Notes: generated by a model not told the origin, from the sequence alone. A stretch of 64,000 bases of DNA from Notolepis coatsorum (GCA_963971535.1 OZ020593.1:17363919-17427918); one strand, 5' to 3'. Counted from the stretch's first letter, positions 31,603 through 43,556 are shown. Numbers and translations: made by a program.

Positions 31603-32526
31603 TTAACACTTTCAGTGCCCAGCAGGGTGCGCACATTTAGTGCTTGAATGCCCACCATCCACTTCAATGTTAGCGGTAATTTCGCCTAATCTATGTTTTA
31701 AATTATGGCTATGTGTCTAATCTGCCCGTTGCTTATCAATGACTCATTTTCCAGTCAACATTGTCGAAGCGGATTGTTTTTTTATCGGTTCATTTTCGTT
31801 TTAAAGCATTTTGAAAAGCCCTCGTTTTCAAGGTAAAAAAGATTCCGTGATAAACGCCCTGTACTGGAATATTCTAGAACGTTGTCATTTTTCGGCCTAT
31901 TTATGAATAGCTTTCAAATAAACGCTAGATTATCGATAGTATATGTGTACGTATGCACGCTGGTGCCGCAAGCTGAAAATCGATTCTCTTAGTTCCAGAT
32001 CGCTCGCACAGTCAAACAGCCATATCACACATAGGGGAAAAGCTTATATCTCCGTGAAAACAGGTCTGATTATCCTAAGACTGGTAAAATAGATTCCTTA
32101 GCTGAGATCAGATGGTATCCAAAAAGATTATTCCAATTCCTGATTGCCATTCCAAAAATCTATCCTTTTATTGATCCAATGCAACGTACTGTAAACACAT
32201 ATTCCACGCATTCCTGAGGCTCCACAATGACTGGGATCATCTCCGGTTAAATGCGTGAGAAGTAAAATGTGGATTCCGGAGTTTTTTTTTCTCATCCATT
32301 TTCATTGAGTCCATTCCAAAAGGGTGCATTACCATCTGGGAGACGATAGGGGGCGCTTTTTTCACATCTGAGCGCCTGATGGGGATGGTTTCCCAACGGT
32401 AGACTCGTTTGATGAAATATGAATTCAGATCGATAATAAAAAAAAATCGCGCTAATTGTCGTGATGGGCATTCAGGGGGCGGACTGCTAACACGTGTTAT
32501 GTCGTCCTTGGCATCCAAAGTGTTAA
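31603..32526. mobile_element. TTAA-flanked element, family 1, copy b
   Basis: Begins TTAACACTTTCAGTGCCCAGC and ends GGCATCCAAAGTGTTAA. The palindrome TAACACGTGTTA (32488-32499) lies near the right end. Left and right flanks read as the two halves of a family-D retroelement around its CCCCTTAACAATTG site. Confidence 0.88.
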
Positions 32527-32707
32527 CAATTGTTTGTATTGAGCCGTATTGTATTGTTCCCATTCTGCAATGTTAAATAACGTTTATCCATTTAACTAGC
32601 TATGGCCGATCCCATTCACGTTAGCATGTAAGCTAACAACAGTGTTAGCTTGTCTCTCGCTTTTTGTGAGACTAAACTCCGCTCTTGGTGGTACATTGTG
32701 TTGATGA
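32527..32707 (+). repeat. Flank block, copy 1 (family-D tail plus unique DNA)
   Basis: Starts with the family-D 3' half ('gtattgagccgtattgtatt'), then 'cattcacgttagcatgtaag' and 'ctcttggtggtacattgtgt'. The same block recurs at 34509-34737 with extra internal bases. Confidence 0.8.
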
Positions 32708-32721
32708 CTCTGCACCCCCCC

Positions 32722-33567
32722 TTAACACTTTGAATGCCCAAAACGACATAACACGTGTTATCAGCCCGCCCCCTGAATGCCCACCACGACAATTAGCGGG
32801 ATTTTTTTTTAATTAGCGATCTGAATTCATATTTCATCAACCGACTGGTAATGCACCCTTTTGGAATGGACTCAATGAAAATGGATGAGAAAAAAAAACT
32901 CCGGAATCCACATTTTACTTCTCACGCATGTAACCGGAGATGATCCCAGTCATTGTGGACCATCAGAACAGCGTGTAATATGTGTTTACAGTATGTAGCG
33001 TTGGATCAATAAAAGCGATCGATTTTTGGAATGACGATCAGGAATTAGAATAATCTTTTTGGATAACATCTGATCTCAGGTAAGTTATCTATTTTACCAG
33101 TCTTAGGATAATCAGACCTGTTTTCACGGAGATATAAGCTTTTCCCCTATGTGTGTGTTTGGCTGTGCGAGCGATCAGGAAATATATCAGATCAGATATC
33201 AGATCGCATATATCGCGTGCATACGTACACATATACTATCAATAATCTAGCGTTTATTTGAAAACGATTCATAAATAGGCAGAAAAATTTGAGTTTTTGT
33301 GTATTCTAGAATATTCCGTTTATTATGGAATATTTTTTCCCCCCTTGAAAACAAGGGCTTTTCAAGATGCTATAAAACGGAAATTAACCGATAAAAAAAC
33401 AATCCGCTTCGACAATGTTGACTGGAAAATGAGTCATTGATAAGCGACGGGCAGATTAGACACATAATTTAAAACATAGATTAGGCGATATTAACGCTAA
33501 CATTGAAGTGGATGGTGGGCATTCAAGCACTAAATCGTGCGCCCCCTGCTGGCACTGAAAGAGTTAA
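32722..33567. mobile_element. TTAA-flanked element, family 1, copy c (inverted relative to b)
   Basis: Begins TTAACACTTTGAATGCCC and ends CTGGCACTGAAAGAGTTAA. Its interior is the reverse complement of copy b (for example 'cttctcacgcatgtaaccgg' against 'ccggttaaatgcgtgagaag'). The palindromic module ACGACATAACACGTGTTAT is now near the left end. It shares its right TTAA with copy e. Confidence 0.88.
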
Positions 33568-34508
33568 CACATTCGGGGCCATTGGGATGCGTCTAATAAA
33601 TCTCTAGAGGACCGGCAAATGTAAACAGATGTGGGGCTGTTTGTAGAGCTAAATCTATACTTTATAGTATTGCTATCTGTCCATTCGCATTGTCAATTGG
33701 GACCATAAACCGTCCCTTCAAAATGGATTAAAGAAAAAATAAATTCATCAATACGTTCTCATTTTATAGCGCCGTGAATATAAGCGTTATACAGCATTTG
33801 GTCTAGTATATTTCCTGGGAGGCGAGATAAAGGGCTAATAGTTACTAACGTTATATCCAATGGCTTTTCCGTTATACAGATGCTACAGTTAAAACTCAAA
33901 CTGCATATGATCGGCACGACCCTCAAGCATGTATGCATGAAAGGGGGGGGGGGGGGGGACGTCATTTCTTATTATTGATTACCAATAACCGTGTTCGTCT
34001 AAGTAGCCACATAGGCCGATCGTATCGTATCATAACAAGGCTCGATCGGGCTGTAATTTACGTGAAAAAGATCTTACCATGAGCCGGTTGGATCCCCCCG
34101 AGCATTTCCCCGTTATCGATCGCCATCTGGTAGATCGATATGTCCATTGGCTGATGATAAATCCCCTTATTGCATAGTGAAATCCGCAATTCAAAACGTA
34201 TCCTGTGCAACAGACAATAGCTTCAGATGAGTAGAAAACTACATTGGAGATAAAAAAATTTAAAAGACAACTTCTGCCACAGGGAACACTCTATTATCGC
34301 GATAGCGCCCCTAAGAGGATCTGGCCGGTATTGCACTTTCTCGAATTCAAAGAGTAGGGTACATCTGCAGTGCCGCTCGGCGACCTTGAATAGGTTATTA
34401 AAATGGAATAAAAGCCAAAACAACTTGCCACGGATATATCCGTGCTTCTGTCCACAACGGGTGGAATCGAAACACGGAGATCTCCGTGGTCGGGCGCCAT
34501 TGTGTTAA
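33564..34508. mobile_element. TTAA-flanked element, family 2, copy e
   Basis: Begins TTAACACATTCGGGGCC and ends GGGCGCCATTGTGTTAA. Two 16-bp palindromes precede the right end: CACGGATATATCCGTG (34429-34444) and CACGGAGATCTCCGTG (34473-34488). A G run lies near 33943-33958. Confidence 0.88.
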
Positions 34509-34737
34509 CAACTGTTTGTATTGAGCCGTATTGTATTGTACCCATTCTGCAATGTTAAATAACATTTATCCATTCAACTAGCTGTACCAAGCTATGGTAG
34601 CTAGCCTAGCCGCAATGCTATGGCCGATCCCATCCCATTCACATTAGCATGTAAGCTAACAACAACAACAGCGTTAGCTTTAGTCTCTCGCTTTTTGAGA
34701 GACATAAACTCTCCGCTCTTGGTGGTACATTGTGTTG
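34509..34737 (+). repeat. Flank block, copy 2
   Basis: Matches 32527-32700 closely. Copy 2 has about 50 more bases ('gtaccaagctatggtagcta' and surroundings, plus extra ACA units). It continues into DNA not present after copy 1. Confidence 0.8.
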
Positions 34738-35112
34738 ATGTTGGTTTCGTTTCATCAATAAATGAGTCAGAACACAGTGAATGTATCCTTTTTTTTTTTT
34801 ATTGGACTTTGTTTGTTTCTCACTGGAAATAAATGTTGCGTTCGCCCGAGGTGATTTAAAGATGGCGGATTCTACTTTGGACTTAGCAGGATGTGTCCTT
34901 CTCATTGGTTGAAAATGGCCTTCATGTTTGTACATCGCCACCTGTTGCTTTGGCATTGTACTACATGTATATTACATCAGTTTCTGTGTGATCTTAGCCA
35001 GGAGTCTGAGGTGAAAAAAAAAGGGTTTAACCACCGAGCTAACCTGTTTATCGAATTTAAAAAGTACTGTCAAAGATTACTCCAAGGTTTTGGATATTTG
35101 AGCCCAGAGGGC
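34738..35112. other. Unassigned region
   Basis: A T run near 34790; nothing else recognised. Confidence 0.4.
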
Positions 35113-35120
35113 CTAGGGCA

Positions 35121-35747
35121 GGGGTCGGGAACCTATGGCTCGCGAGCCATATATGGCTCTTCTGGTGACAGCATACGGCTCCCAGAATTTTTTGGAAAAA
35201 AAAAATGTTTTTTTTTTTTTATACTTGTGATATTTCTTAATAATACTGTGTCATTTTAAAGTAAACAGAAATTAGTTTTGAAGATACAGCTAATTAGTAT
35301 CTGTAGCTGAAGATATAGCGAGCAGAGCTGGCGAGGGAACACAAGTGGACAGAAATAAAAAATCTTCAACCTGAAGACCAGCTGATTCTTAAAACTTGGA
35401 ACGAGCTTCCTGTGACATACCACACAATGCAGCGTGAGTATTGCCGTATTGACCATGTTTGGCTCTACATATGCATGTGGGCAGTCATTCTCACATATGA
35501 GGAACATTAAGACCAACCTACGCTCACGTTTAACTGATGGAAGCCTCAACGCCTGCATGAAGCTCAATCTCACCACGTATGAACCAGATTACAAGGCCAT
35601 CAGCAAAACCATGCAGCACCAGAAGTCGCATTAAAAGTAAGACATATTTAATTTATTATATGTTAAAAATACTATATGGCTCTCAATGAAATATATTTAG
35701 AAATATTTGGCTTTTATGGCTCTCCCAGTCAAAAAGGTTCCTGACCC
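35121..35747 (+). mobile_element. hAT element (Charlie-like), internally deleted
   Basis: Ends GGGGTCGGGAACC and GGTTCCTGACCC lie inside CTAGGGCA at both sides (35113-35120 and 35748-35755), an 8-bp duplication. Sub-terminal ATGGCTC words recur at both ends. It carries the C-terminal remnant of a transposase. Confidence 0.85.
35325..35634 (+). pseudogene. hAT transposase C-terminal remnant
   Basis: Two frames are needed. The first gives EIKNLQPEDQLILKTWNELP. The second (from 35434) gives LTMFGSTYACGQSFSHM and then RNIKTNLRSRLTDGSLNAC before a stop. The 'fGSTY.C...FS.M..iK...R.RLTD' pattern is the dimerisation domain of Charlie-like hAT transposases. The N-terminal and catalytic parts are missing, so it is dead. 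Confidence 0.8.
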
Positions 35748-35837
35748 CTAGGGCATTGGCAGTACGGTGACCTCCCGACATGATCATTTCACAGTAGTAA
35801 GAGTAGACACTCATAGTAAAAAAAGAAATACAACATA

Positions 35838-35866
35838 TTATTATTATTATTATTATTATATATAAT
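35838..35866. repeat. (ATT)n microsatellite
   Basis: About eight ATT units followed by ATATATA. Confidence 0.9.
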
Positions 35867-36295
35867 ACTACGAGTGCCCCCCGCCCCCCGAGTGAAATCA
35901 ATTTCACCAGTTACAGTGTTTCTCTTGGCGTGGCGATTCTTCTTCTTTACTACAACAGACCCACGGGCCGGCCCTGATCGCACGTGATCCTCTTGAGGGA
36001 TGTTCTTCTCCTGATCTGCAACCAAGGAGGGGCAGTAAAGGGTTTAGCGTCTGTCATACCACAGCTGTAAACACGCTTGACACTTTATCACGTGTCTTTA
36101 TCACACCACAACCTGGTGAATAAAAACCTGTCCGCAGAATCGGTGTGTGTTGGTGTTGTCTTTGATGATAAAGTGACATAAAGTGGACATGAAATCTGAG
36201 ATCTGCAGTTGACTTCCTCCAGTTCAAAGTCAAAGTTCCGGTGTTTCTGGCTGAGCTAGCCGGGCAGCTTGGGACTGGCAGCGTATGGGAGATAT

Positions 36296-36480
36296 TTTAA
36301 TAGAATATAGAATAGAATAGAAATACTTTTATTATCCCATGGGAAATTTGACACTGCAAATCGCTCAACATTTAAACATTTAGACAGAACAGGTCACGAA
36401 TTAGAATAATACAATGAATCAAATCAAGTTGCCTGGATAGGAGTAGAGTAAAATAGAATAGAATAAGCCACAGCACTGCC
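36296..36480 (-). repeat. LINE 3' end in reverse with (AATAG)n
   Basis: AATAG repeats followed by 'tacttttattatcccatggg' is the reverse of a LINE tail wording common in fish. The coding part is lost. Confidence 0.5.
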
Positions 36481-37189
36481 ACGGTTTATGTCGGTTTTAT
36501 TTTAGTTTATTCTATACACATGGATGTATGTGCTTTGGATGTATTTTGGGGTTTCTCTGGTGAGCTGTCAATCACCAGACACCAGTTAATTGCCATGCGG
36601 CATGGCAGGTGTGTGGGGCTTGATTGCCACCTGATTGGTGTCAGGTGTGCAGTGCTTTTAAGTAGGCTTGGTTGACCGTGTTCAGATGCTTGTTCATTTC
36701 ATGTTTTCCCTCAACAGTAGAGGAGTGTCTCAAGCTCATGCTTCTAGGGTTTTCTCTGTCTCTAGTGCTGTTGGTTTCTTTGTTGTTTTCAACTGCTAGG
36801 CAGTGGTGGTTATACTTTTTTTTTAAATTTATTTATTTTATTCTCATGTTTTCCCATCTGGGGTAACTAAGATTCCCCTTTTAATATGTGTGACTGCGTG
36901 TGTGTGCGCACACAGGCTGTACAGCTGTAGCTGGATGCTTTTGACAATTTTATTTGCATGTCTTTGTTTTTACAAACAAAAGAAACGAATGTCAATGATT
37001 AGTGCATTTGAGATGACATTTGTGCAGTGTAGGGATTAGAAAACAGTGTAAAATAAAGCCAGTAGCCTAAAACAAGAATGGGCTACAAAGAAAGGCTAAA
37101 TGCTGAACAGGGCAGAGCCCACACACCTGCCCTACCATGAGGCAATTAACCACATAATCATAATGATTGACAGCTGTCCCTCACTGTCC
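36481..37189. other. Unassigned region
   Basis: Short T-rich ORFs only. Confidence 0.4.
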
Positions 37190-37565
37190 CGGATTGTTTT
37201 TTTATCGGTTCATTTCCGTTTTATAGCATTTTGAAAAGCCCTTGTTTTCAAGGAAAATAAAAAGATTCCGTGATAAACGCCCTGTACTGGAATATTCTAG
37301 AACGTTGTAATTTCTCGGCCTATTTATGAATAGTTTTCAAATAAACGCTAGATTATCTATAGTATATGTGTACATATGCACGCTGGTGCCGCAAGCTGAA
37401 AATCGATTCTCTTAGTTCCTGATCGCTCGCACAGCCAAACAGCCATATCACACATAGGGGAAAAGCTTATATCTCCGTGAAAACAGGTCTGATTATCCTA
37501 AGACTGGTAAAATAGATTCCTTACCTGAGATCAGATGGTATCCAAAAAGATTATTCCAATTCCTA
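37190..37565. mobile_element. Family 1 TTAA element, internal fragment f
   Basis: 'cggattgtttttttatcgg' through 'aaaaagattattccaattcct' matches 31775-32140 of copy b. Neither end nor TTAA remains. Confidence 0.8.
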
Positions 37566-37655
37566 TGTGGCGCATACCATATTTCCTCGTGCACCTACGC
37601 GGCCGTTCCGGGTTCGCTCCCGGCGATATTTGTCGCATGTCTTCCCCACATTAGT
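37566..37655 (+). repeat. Possible SINE fragment with B-box-like motif
   Basis: CCGGGTTCGCTCCCGG looks like a T-arm, followed by 'gtcgcatgtcttcccc'. No A box is convincing. Confidence 0.35.
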
Positions 37656-37823
37656 GATGGCGAGATGAAGCTTCATGAAGCATTGAGGCTTTCCATCCAA
37701 TAGTACCACACATGTGTTGAAGCTTCATGGTGTATTTGCTCTACTGTGCCATCAAGTGGACAATAAATGTAGAACAGGCAGAGTGATTATAATGATACCC
37801 ATGGCTTTGGTGTGTGAAGCTTT

Positions 37824-38058
37824 TTTTATTTATTTTTTTTTTGACCAGTCAGCTGGTTCTTTTAGCGTTTATCGCTTTTTCTGGTCAAGCATGACCGACA
37901 GAAACAGGTTGAATGGGGTATAGATCGGGGGAAAGACACTCTGAGAAAATACGGCGAGTCCGGGAGTCGAACTCGTGTACCCCAGATCCGTGACGCGCAC
38001 GGTTGTCCCCGACGCCGAAATAGCGTCCGAGGTACGCGGTGAGCTACTGGAGCTCCCC
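37824..38058 (-). mobile_element. tRNA-derived SINE, family B, in hAT copy A
   Basis: Flanked by the 16-bp duplication TGGTGTGTGAAGCTTT (37808-37823 and 38059-38074). On the minus strand it begins 'ggggagctccagtagctcac', has a B-box-like 'gagttcgactcccgg', then 'aacctgtttctgtcggtcat', and ends in an A-rich tail. A second copy is at 46672-46860. Confidence 0.85.
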
Positions 38059-38155
38059 TGGTGTGTGAAGCTTTGATGTGATGATGATGCCAAATAAACA
38101 AATAATTGTGGGTCTCATTCCCGAACATTTTTCAAAGATATATTCTAGAAGACTT

Positions 38156-38385
38156 AATAGACTGTTTTTCTGACGGAATGATGGCAGGGACAGAGGAGAA
38201 AGTGCTTGTGTTATTACAACATTCTATTGTTTAATAGACTGTTTTTCTGACAGAATGATGGCAGGGACAGAGGAGAAAGTGCTTGTGTTACTACAACATT
38301 CTATTGTTTAATATACTGTGTTTTTCTGACAGAATGATGGCAGGGACGGAGGAGAAGTGCTTGTGTTACTTCATTCATTTTTATT
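38156..38385. repeat. 77-bp tandem triplication in hAT 3' region
   Basis: The block starting 'taatagactgtttttctgac' occurs at 38156, 38233 and 38310. The last copy runs into the 3' end of the transposase reading frame. Copy B of the transposon has about two units (41640-41768). Confidence 0.9.
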
Positions 38386-40794
38386 CAGAAAAAGCAATTT
38401 TTCCACAGTGCTGGGGCTCAGACGGTTTCTTTTTTTTGATAGGATTTCCCCAGCTTTTGAAAAGACCCTTTCGCAGGGCACAGATGAAGCTGGCATACAT
38501 AAGTATTTAACAGCAAGTTTGTATAAGTTAGGATAGACGTTTCTTTGTCTCTCCCAGTAATCCAGCGGGTTCTCCATCCGATCAGTGTTGGGTTCTGGCA
38601 GGAACTTATGGACCTCTACTGTGGCATCTGCAGTGACACTCTGTCCCTGGGTCCTGGCCTCCTTGACTGCAGTGTCTAACCGACTCCACATATTTTTACC
38701 TAGGATAGACAAACAGGCTGTAAGTGATTGAATACAATAACACAAGTACAATGTGTCTGTCCATTACATACCTTGAGTCAGAGGCTGCGGAGCTTCCGAT
38801 GATGAGGAGGCGGAAGAAGAAGCAGCGCTGCTTCGAATGCATTTAGTGCATTCGACTATGAGCTTCTGCTCCGCAGATGCTGCCTTATTATGGCTAAAGA
38901 ATCCAATTTTCTTGAATCTGGGATCCAGCAGTGTCGCCAGGGTATAGATAGTCGCCGTTTGTACGCCTTGAGCATGTCCCTCAGTCGTCTCCTCATATTC
39001 TGAGCCATGGCTGTGCTCTCTGGAGTTAGGACAGTTTGCATTTCGTCCTCCACTAAGCCGTGTAGCATCGACAGCAGCGGAATGACCTTTGAGCCGGACA
39101 CTCTCTTCTCCTCAGACAGCTCAACGGTGGCATAGTCAAATGGAGCCAGCACTCTGAGGGATTCGGCTATAATGTCATATTGTTCCTGTGAGAGAGGGGC
39201 GATGTCGGTGCGTAGGCCGGCCAGAGCTGCTCCTACAGGTTCCCTGAGGTCATAGAGCCGCTGGAGCATGTGGTAGGTGCTGTTCCAGCGGGTCTCCACC
39301 TCTTGGATGAGCTTCAGTGTCGGCCGGCCCATTTGTTTCTGCACCTGCGTCAGTCTCTCCTATCAAATTAGCCAACAATAATTGATTAATTCAAGTGTCA
39401 CTGCAGCAGCAACTTAAAAAAAAACAGCATAATTTAGAATATTGCAATGAAATAAAGAAGCTCACCTTTGCAGTGGTGCTGCTCTTAAAATAGCCCACTA
39501 TCTCCCTTCCTTTGTCCCGGATCTCGGCCCAGCACAGGGTTCTGGTCAAGAGACTTTTTAATTATTAAATTTAAAGAATGCGCCACACATTTTCCGTGAT
39601 GCAAATTAAGCTCTGTCACACAGGCAGCCATATTTGCTGCACCATCGGTCACAATGCAATGCACTTTCTCAGTAATGCCCCACTCCGACATCATTTCTGC
39701 TTTCACTCTAGCCATATTGACAGCAGTATGTGCCTCAGGGAAATGCAGAACCCCCAAAACAACCGAATGCAAAGTGGTGCTTGCATCTATGAAATGCCCC
39801 GTCACCGCTAGATATGCATCCGTGTTGATGGAGGTCCACATATCTGATGTTAAGGCAACCGCAGTTGCCTCAGACACCATGGCTTTAGCTTTCTCCTTGG
39901 ACTCCTTGTATCGGACGTCCACCATAGCTTTCAAAGCCTAAAGGAAAGAAGAGAACAGTCTTGGAATGGCAAAGGGAAATGGGGTAGAATGCTACAGTAT
40001 ATGTGCTCACATACATACGCACCTGTCTTGTGGGGAGAACATAGGTAGGATTCAAAGCTCCAACCAGCTTTCTGAATCCTTTGTCCTCCACAACACTAAA
40101 GGGCTGGGAATCCTCAATGACCATATTGACCAAGGCCTCATCCACATCCTTCTTCTCTCCTGATGACAAAAACAAAAGCAGTATTAAATTACAGATGTCA
40201 TTAATTACTCACATTTAAAATATAAATGACTGTTGTCTAATACAAACGTACTGTAGCAGGGTGTATGCCGTCTTATCATTGCATTCTAAAATGGTTTACC
40301 TGAGCTTGGTCCACCTTGGTTGGTGTCCTTGCGCTCATGCACAGCTCTATAATGCCTCAGCATAGATGAGGTGTTGTTGTTGTATCCAAAGTCCTTGGAA
40401 CACAACTTACACTTCACCTTTTAAAATACAAAAACATTGAAGAAATAAATTAGAACAAGGCATACACTGTTATAATAATAATACAACGTATTAGCAGTGC
40501 ACCTGTCATACAGAAACTGCAGCTCAAAGTGCTTCACAACAGAAAAAAGACAGGCATAAAATGAGCTGTGCAGACAGTTTCACATTAGGGTCTAACATCC
40601 CAAAAGGCCACCTTGTTTATGGTTTGGTTCAGTTTAAAAAAAATAGACGATAATAAAAAGAGTAAGATAGAATAGACACTTGACAGAGTAAAATACTGCA
40701 ATACTATGTACATACAGCATACCTTATTAGCAGAGATCAGCTCGAAATGGTCCCATGCAGGGGACATGAATCGCCTCTTTGGTGCTGGCTCCAT
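38371..40794 (-). pseudogene. hAT transposase (BED finger type), six exons, frameshifted, copy A
   Basis: On the minus strand I read six exons with consensus junctions: 40794-40723, 40417-40300, 40159-40023, 39937-39466, 39359-38772 and 38699-38371. The N-terminus (MSPAWDHFELISANKV, then CKLC...H...H) is a BED-type zinc finger. The middle holds the hAT catalytic region (TSDMWTSINTDAYL; VTDGAANMAACV; CVAHSLNLIIKKSL). The C-terminus has the dimerisation domain (MPASSVPCERVFSKAGEILS). Total about 570 codons. It would bind the element ends and cut and join DNA. Against copy B it carries an extra base near 39530 and lacks one near 38969, both breaking the frame, so it is a pseudogene. A SINE and a tandem triplication disturb its 3' flank. 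Terminal repeats are not resolved. Confidence 0.88.
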
Positions 40795-41442
40795 CACAAA
40801 AAAAGAAGTCGGCAAAGAAAGAAGTAAAGTCGTTCGCGAAAAAGAAGTTGGCAAAAAAAGCAGTTAGCAAAAAAATAGCAAAACAAGCAGCAAACAAACA
40901 CGTAACGATGTCCTATGTGCACACAAGTGTGAAGGGATAGGCAAATGACATTACGTTTCCTTTCCATCTTATACACTTGACTTCACATTTCGCGCGGATC
41001 GCGAAGCCATTTCCGGAATCAGTGACGCGGTACGCCCCCGAGTGAGGCTTCGGACGTCATCAGTACGTCACCTGATACGCGCCTCGATACAGGCTCCACA
41101 TAAAAAAAACTGGATTGCTCGACACAAGCTCTGAAGCCTCGCTTCAAACGTCACATCAAGACTAAAATGACAGTACTGCAGCAGCCAGTCAAAAGGACAG
41201 AATAAGTTAATAAGATGGGGCAAGATACAATCATTGGCATTTTGTAAAAAGCAATACGATTGCGAACTATTGGAGATAAATTCCCAGTCTGTGCCTTTTT
41301 GTGGAAGGGACATTTGTAGAGGCACATAAACATTTCCACAGTTCTCATGCACTTCCTTTGGATACAGGACAGTTAGCAAGAGCAAGATAAGTGGGGAGAA
41401 CATGTCAACTTGCGTGGAAGAAAGTCCAATCCACTCCTGATG
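40795..41442. other. 5' flank of hAT copy A
   Basis: Contains GAAGCCTCGCTTC-type words near 41125 resembling the 'gatgaagcttcatgaagc' words at 37672, perhaps degraded hAT ends. No clean terminal repeat or duplication could be fixed. Confidence 0.35.
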
Positions 41443-41636
41443 GTGGTAGCTGGTATCCTGGGGCTGGCCTGGTAGTGGTGGCTGGTAGCTGGTAGCCTGG
41501 GGCTGGCCTGGTGGTGGTGGCTGGTAGCTGGTAGCCTGGGGCTGGCCTGGTAGTGGTGGCTGGCCTGGTGGTGGTGGCTGGTAGCTGGTAGCCTGGGGCT
41601 GGCCTGGTAGTGGTGGCTGGTAGCTGGTATCCGGGG
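41443..41636. repeat. 39-bp minisatellite, left block
   Basis: Unit built on GGCTGGTAGCTGGTAGCCTG then GGGCTGGCCTGGTAGTGGT, spaced 39 bp. The array continues after hAT copy B at 43405. Confidence 0.93.
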
Positions 41637-43404
41637 GTTTTTCTGACAGAATGATGGCAGGGACAGAGGAGAAAGTGCTTGTGTTACTACAACATTCTAT
41701 TGTTTAATATACTGTGTTTTTTCTGACAGAATGATGGCAGAGACAGAGGAGAAAGTGCTTGTGTTACTTCATTCATTTTTATTCCGAAAAAGCAATTTTT
41801 CCACAGTGCTGGGGCTTAGGCGGTTTCTTTTTTTTGACAAGATTTCCCCAGCTTTTGAAAAGACCCTCTCACAGGGCACAGATGATGCTGGCATACATAA
41901 GTACTTTACAGCAAGTTTGTATAAGTTAGGATACACGTTTCTTTGTCTCTCCCAGTAATCCAGGGGGTTCTCCATCCGATCAGTGTTGGGTTCGGATAAG
42001 AATTTATGGACCTCTACTGTTGCGTCCGCAGTGACACTCGGTCCCTGGGTCCTGGCCTCCTTGACTGCGGTGTCTAAACGACTCCACATATTTTTACCTA
42101 GGATAGACAAACAGGCTGTAAGTGATTGAATACAATAACACAAGTACAATGTGTCTGTCCATTACATACCTTGAGTCAGAGGCTGCGGAGCTTCCGATGA
42201 TGAGGCGGAAGAAGAAGCAGCGCTGCTTCGAATGCATTTAGTGCATTCGACTATGAGCTTCTGCTCCGCAGTTGCTGCCTTATTATGGCTAAAGAATCCA
42301 ATTTTCTTGAATCTGGGATCCAGCAGTGTCGCCAGGGTATAGATAGTCGCCGTTTGTACGCCTTGAAGCATGTCCCTCAGTCGTCTCCTCATATTCTGAG
42401 CCATGGCTGTGCTCTCTGGAGTTAGGACAGTTTGCATATCGTCCTCCACTAAGCCGTGTAGCATCGACAGCAGCGGAATGACCTTTGAGCCGAACACTCT
42501 CTTCTCCTCAGACAGCTCAACGGTGGCATAGTCAAATGGAGCCAGCACTCTGAGGGATTCGGCTATAATGTCATATTGTTCCTGTGAGAGTGGGGCGATG
42601 TCGGTGCGTAGGCCGGCCAGAGCTGCTCCTACAGGTTCCCTGAGGTCATAGAGCCGCTGGAGCCTGTGGTAGGTGCTGTTCCAGCGGGTCTCCACCTCTT
42701 GGATGAGCTTCAGTGTCGGCCGGCCCATTTGTTTCTGCACAGGTCTGCGTCAGTCTCTCCTATAAAATTAGCCAACAATAATTGATTAATTCAAGTGTCA
42801 CTGCAGCAGCAACTTAAAAAAAAAACAGCATCATTTAGAATATTGCAATGAAATAAAGAAGCTCACCTTTGCAGTGGTGCTGCTCTTAAAATAGCCCACT
42901 ATCTTCCTTCCTTTGTCCCGGATCTCCGCCAGCACAGGGTTCTGGTCAAGAGACTTTTTAATTATGAAAATTTAAAGAATGCGCCACACATTTTCCGTGA
43001 TGCAAATTAAGCTCTGTCACACAGGCAGCCATATTTGCTGCACCAAATCAGTCACAATGCAATGCACTTTCTCAGTAATGCCCCACTCCGACATCATTTC
43101 TGTTTTCACTCTAGCCATATTGACAGCAGTATGTGCCTAAGGGAAATGCAGAACCCCCGAAACAACCGAATGCAAAGTGGTGCTTGCATCTATGAAATGC
43201 CCCGTCACCGCTAGATATGCATCCGTGTTGATGGAGGTCCACATATCTGATGTTAAGGCAACCACAGTTGCCTCAGACACCATGGCTTTAGCTTTCTCCT
43301 TGGACTCCTTGTGACGGTCGTCCACCATAGCTTTCAAAGCCTAAAGGAAAGAAGAGAACAGTCTTGGAATGGCAAAGGGAAATGGGGTAGAATGCTACAG
43401 TATA
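41637..43404 (-). pseudogene. hAT transposase partial copy B inside a minisatellite
   Basis: Near-identical to the 3' half of copy A: exons at 43340-42867, 42759-42170 and 42097-41769, corresponding to exons 4, 5 and 6. Exons 1-3 with the BED finger are missing; the copy ends within the intron before exon 4 at 'gctacagtatat'. It has its own lesions: a stop where A reads GAG (near 43138), small insertions near 43046 and 42965, and four extra bases near 42741. The frame-breaking indels differ from those of copy A. Both ends abut the same 39-bp minisatellite. Confidence 0.88.
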
Positions 43405-43556
43405 TTATTAGTGGTGGCTGGTAGCTGGTAGCCTGGGGCTGGCCTGGTGGTGGTGGCTGGTAGCTGGTAGCCTGGGGCTGGCCTGGTAGTGGTGGTTGGT
43501 AGCTGGTAGCTGGTAGCCTGGGGCTGGCCTGGTAGTGGTGGCTGGTAGCAGGGCTG
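43405..43556. repeat. 39-bp minisatellite, right block
   Basis: Same unit as 41443-41636. Tyr/Gln/Pro-rich minus-strand ORFs here come from the repeat. Confidence 0.92.
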
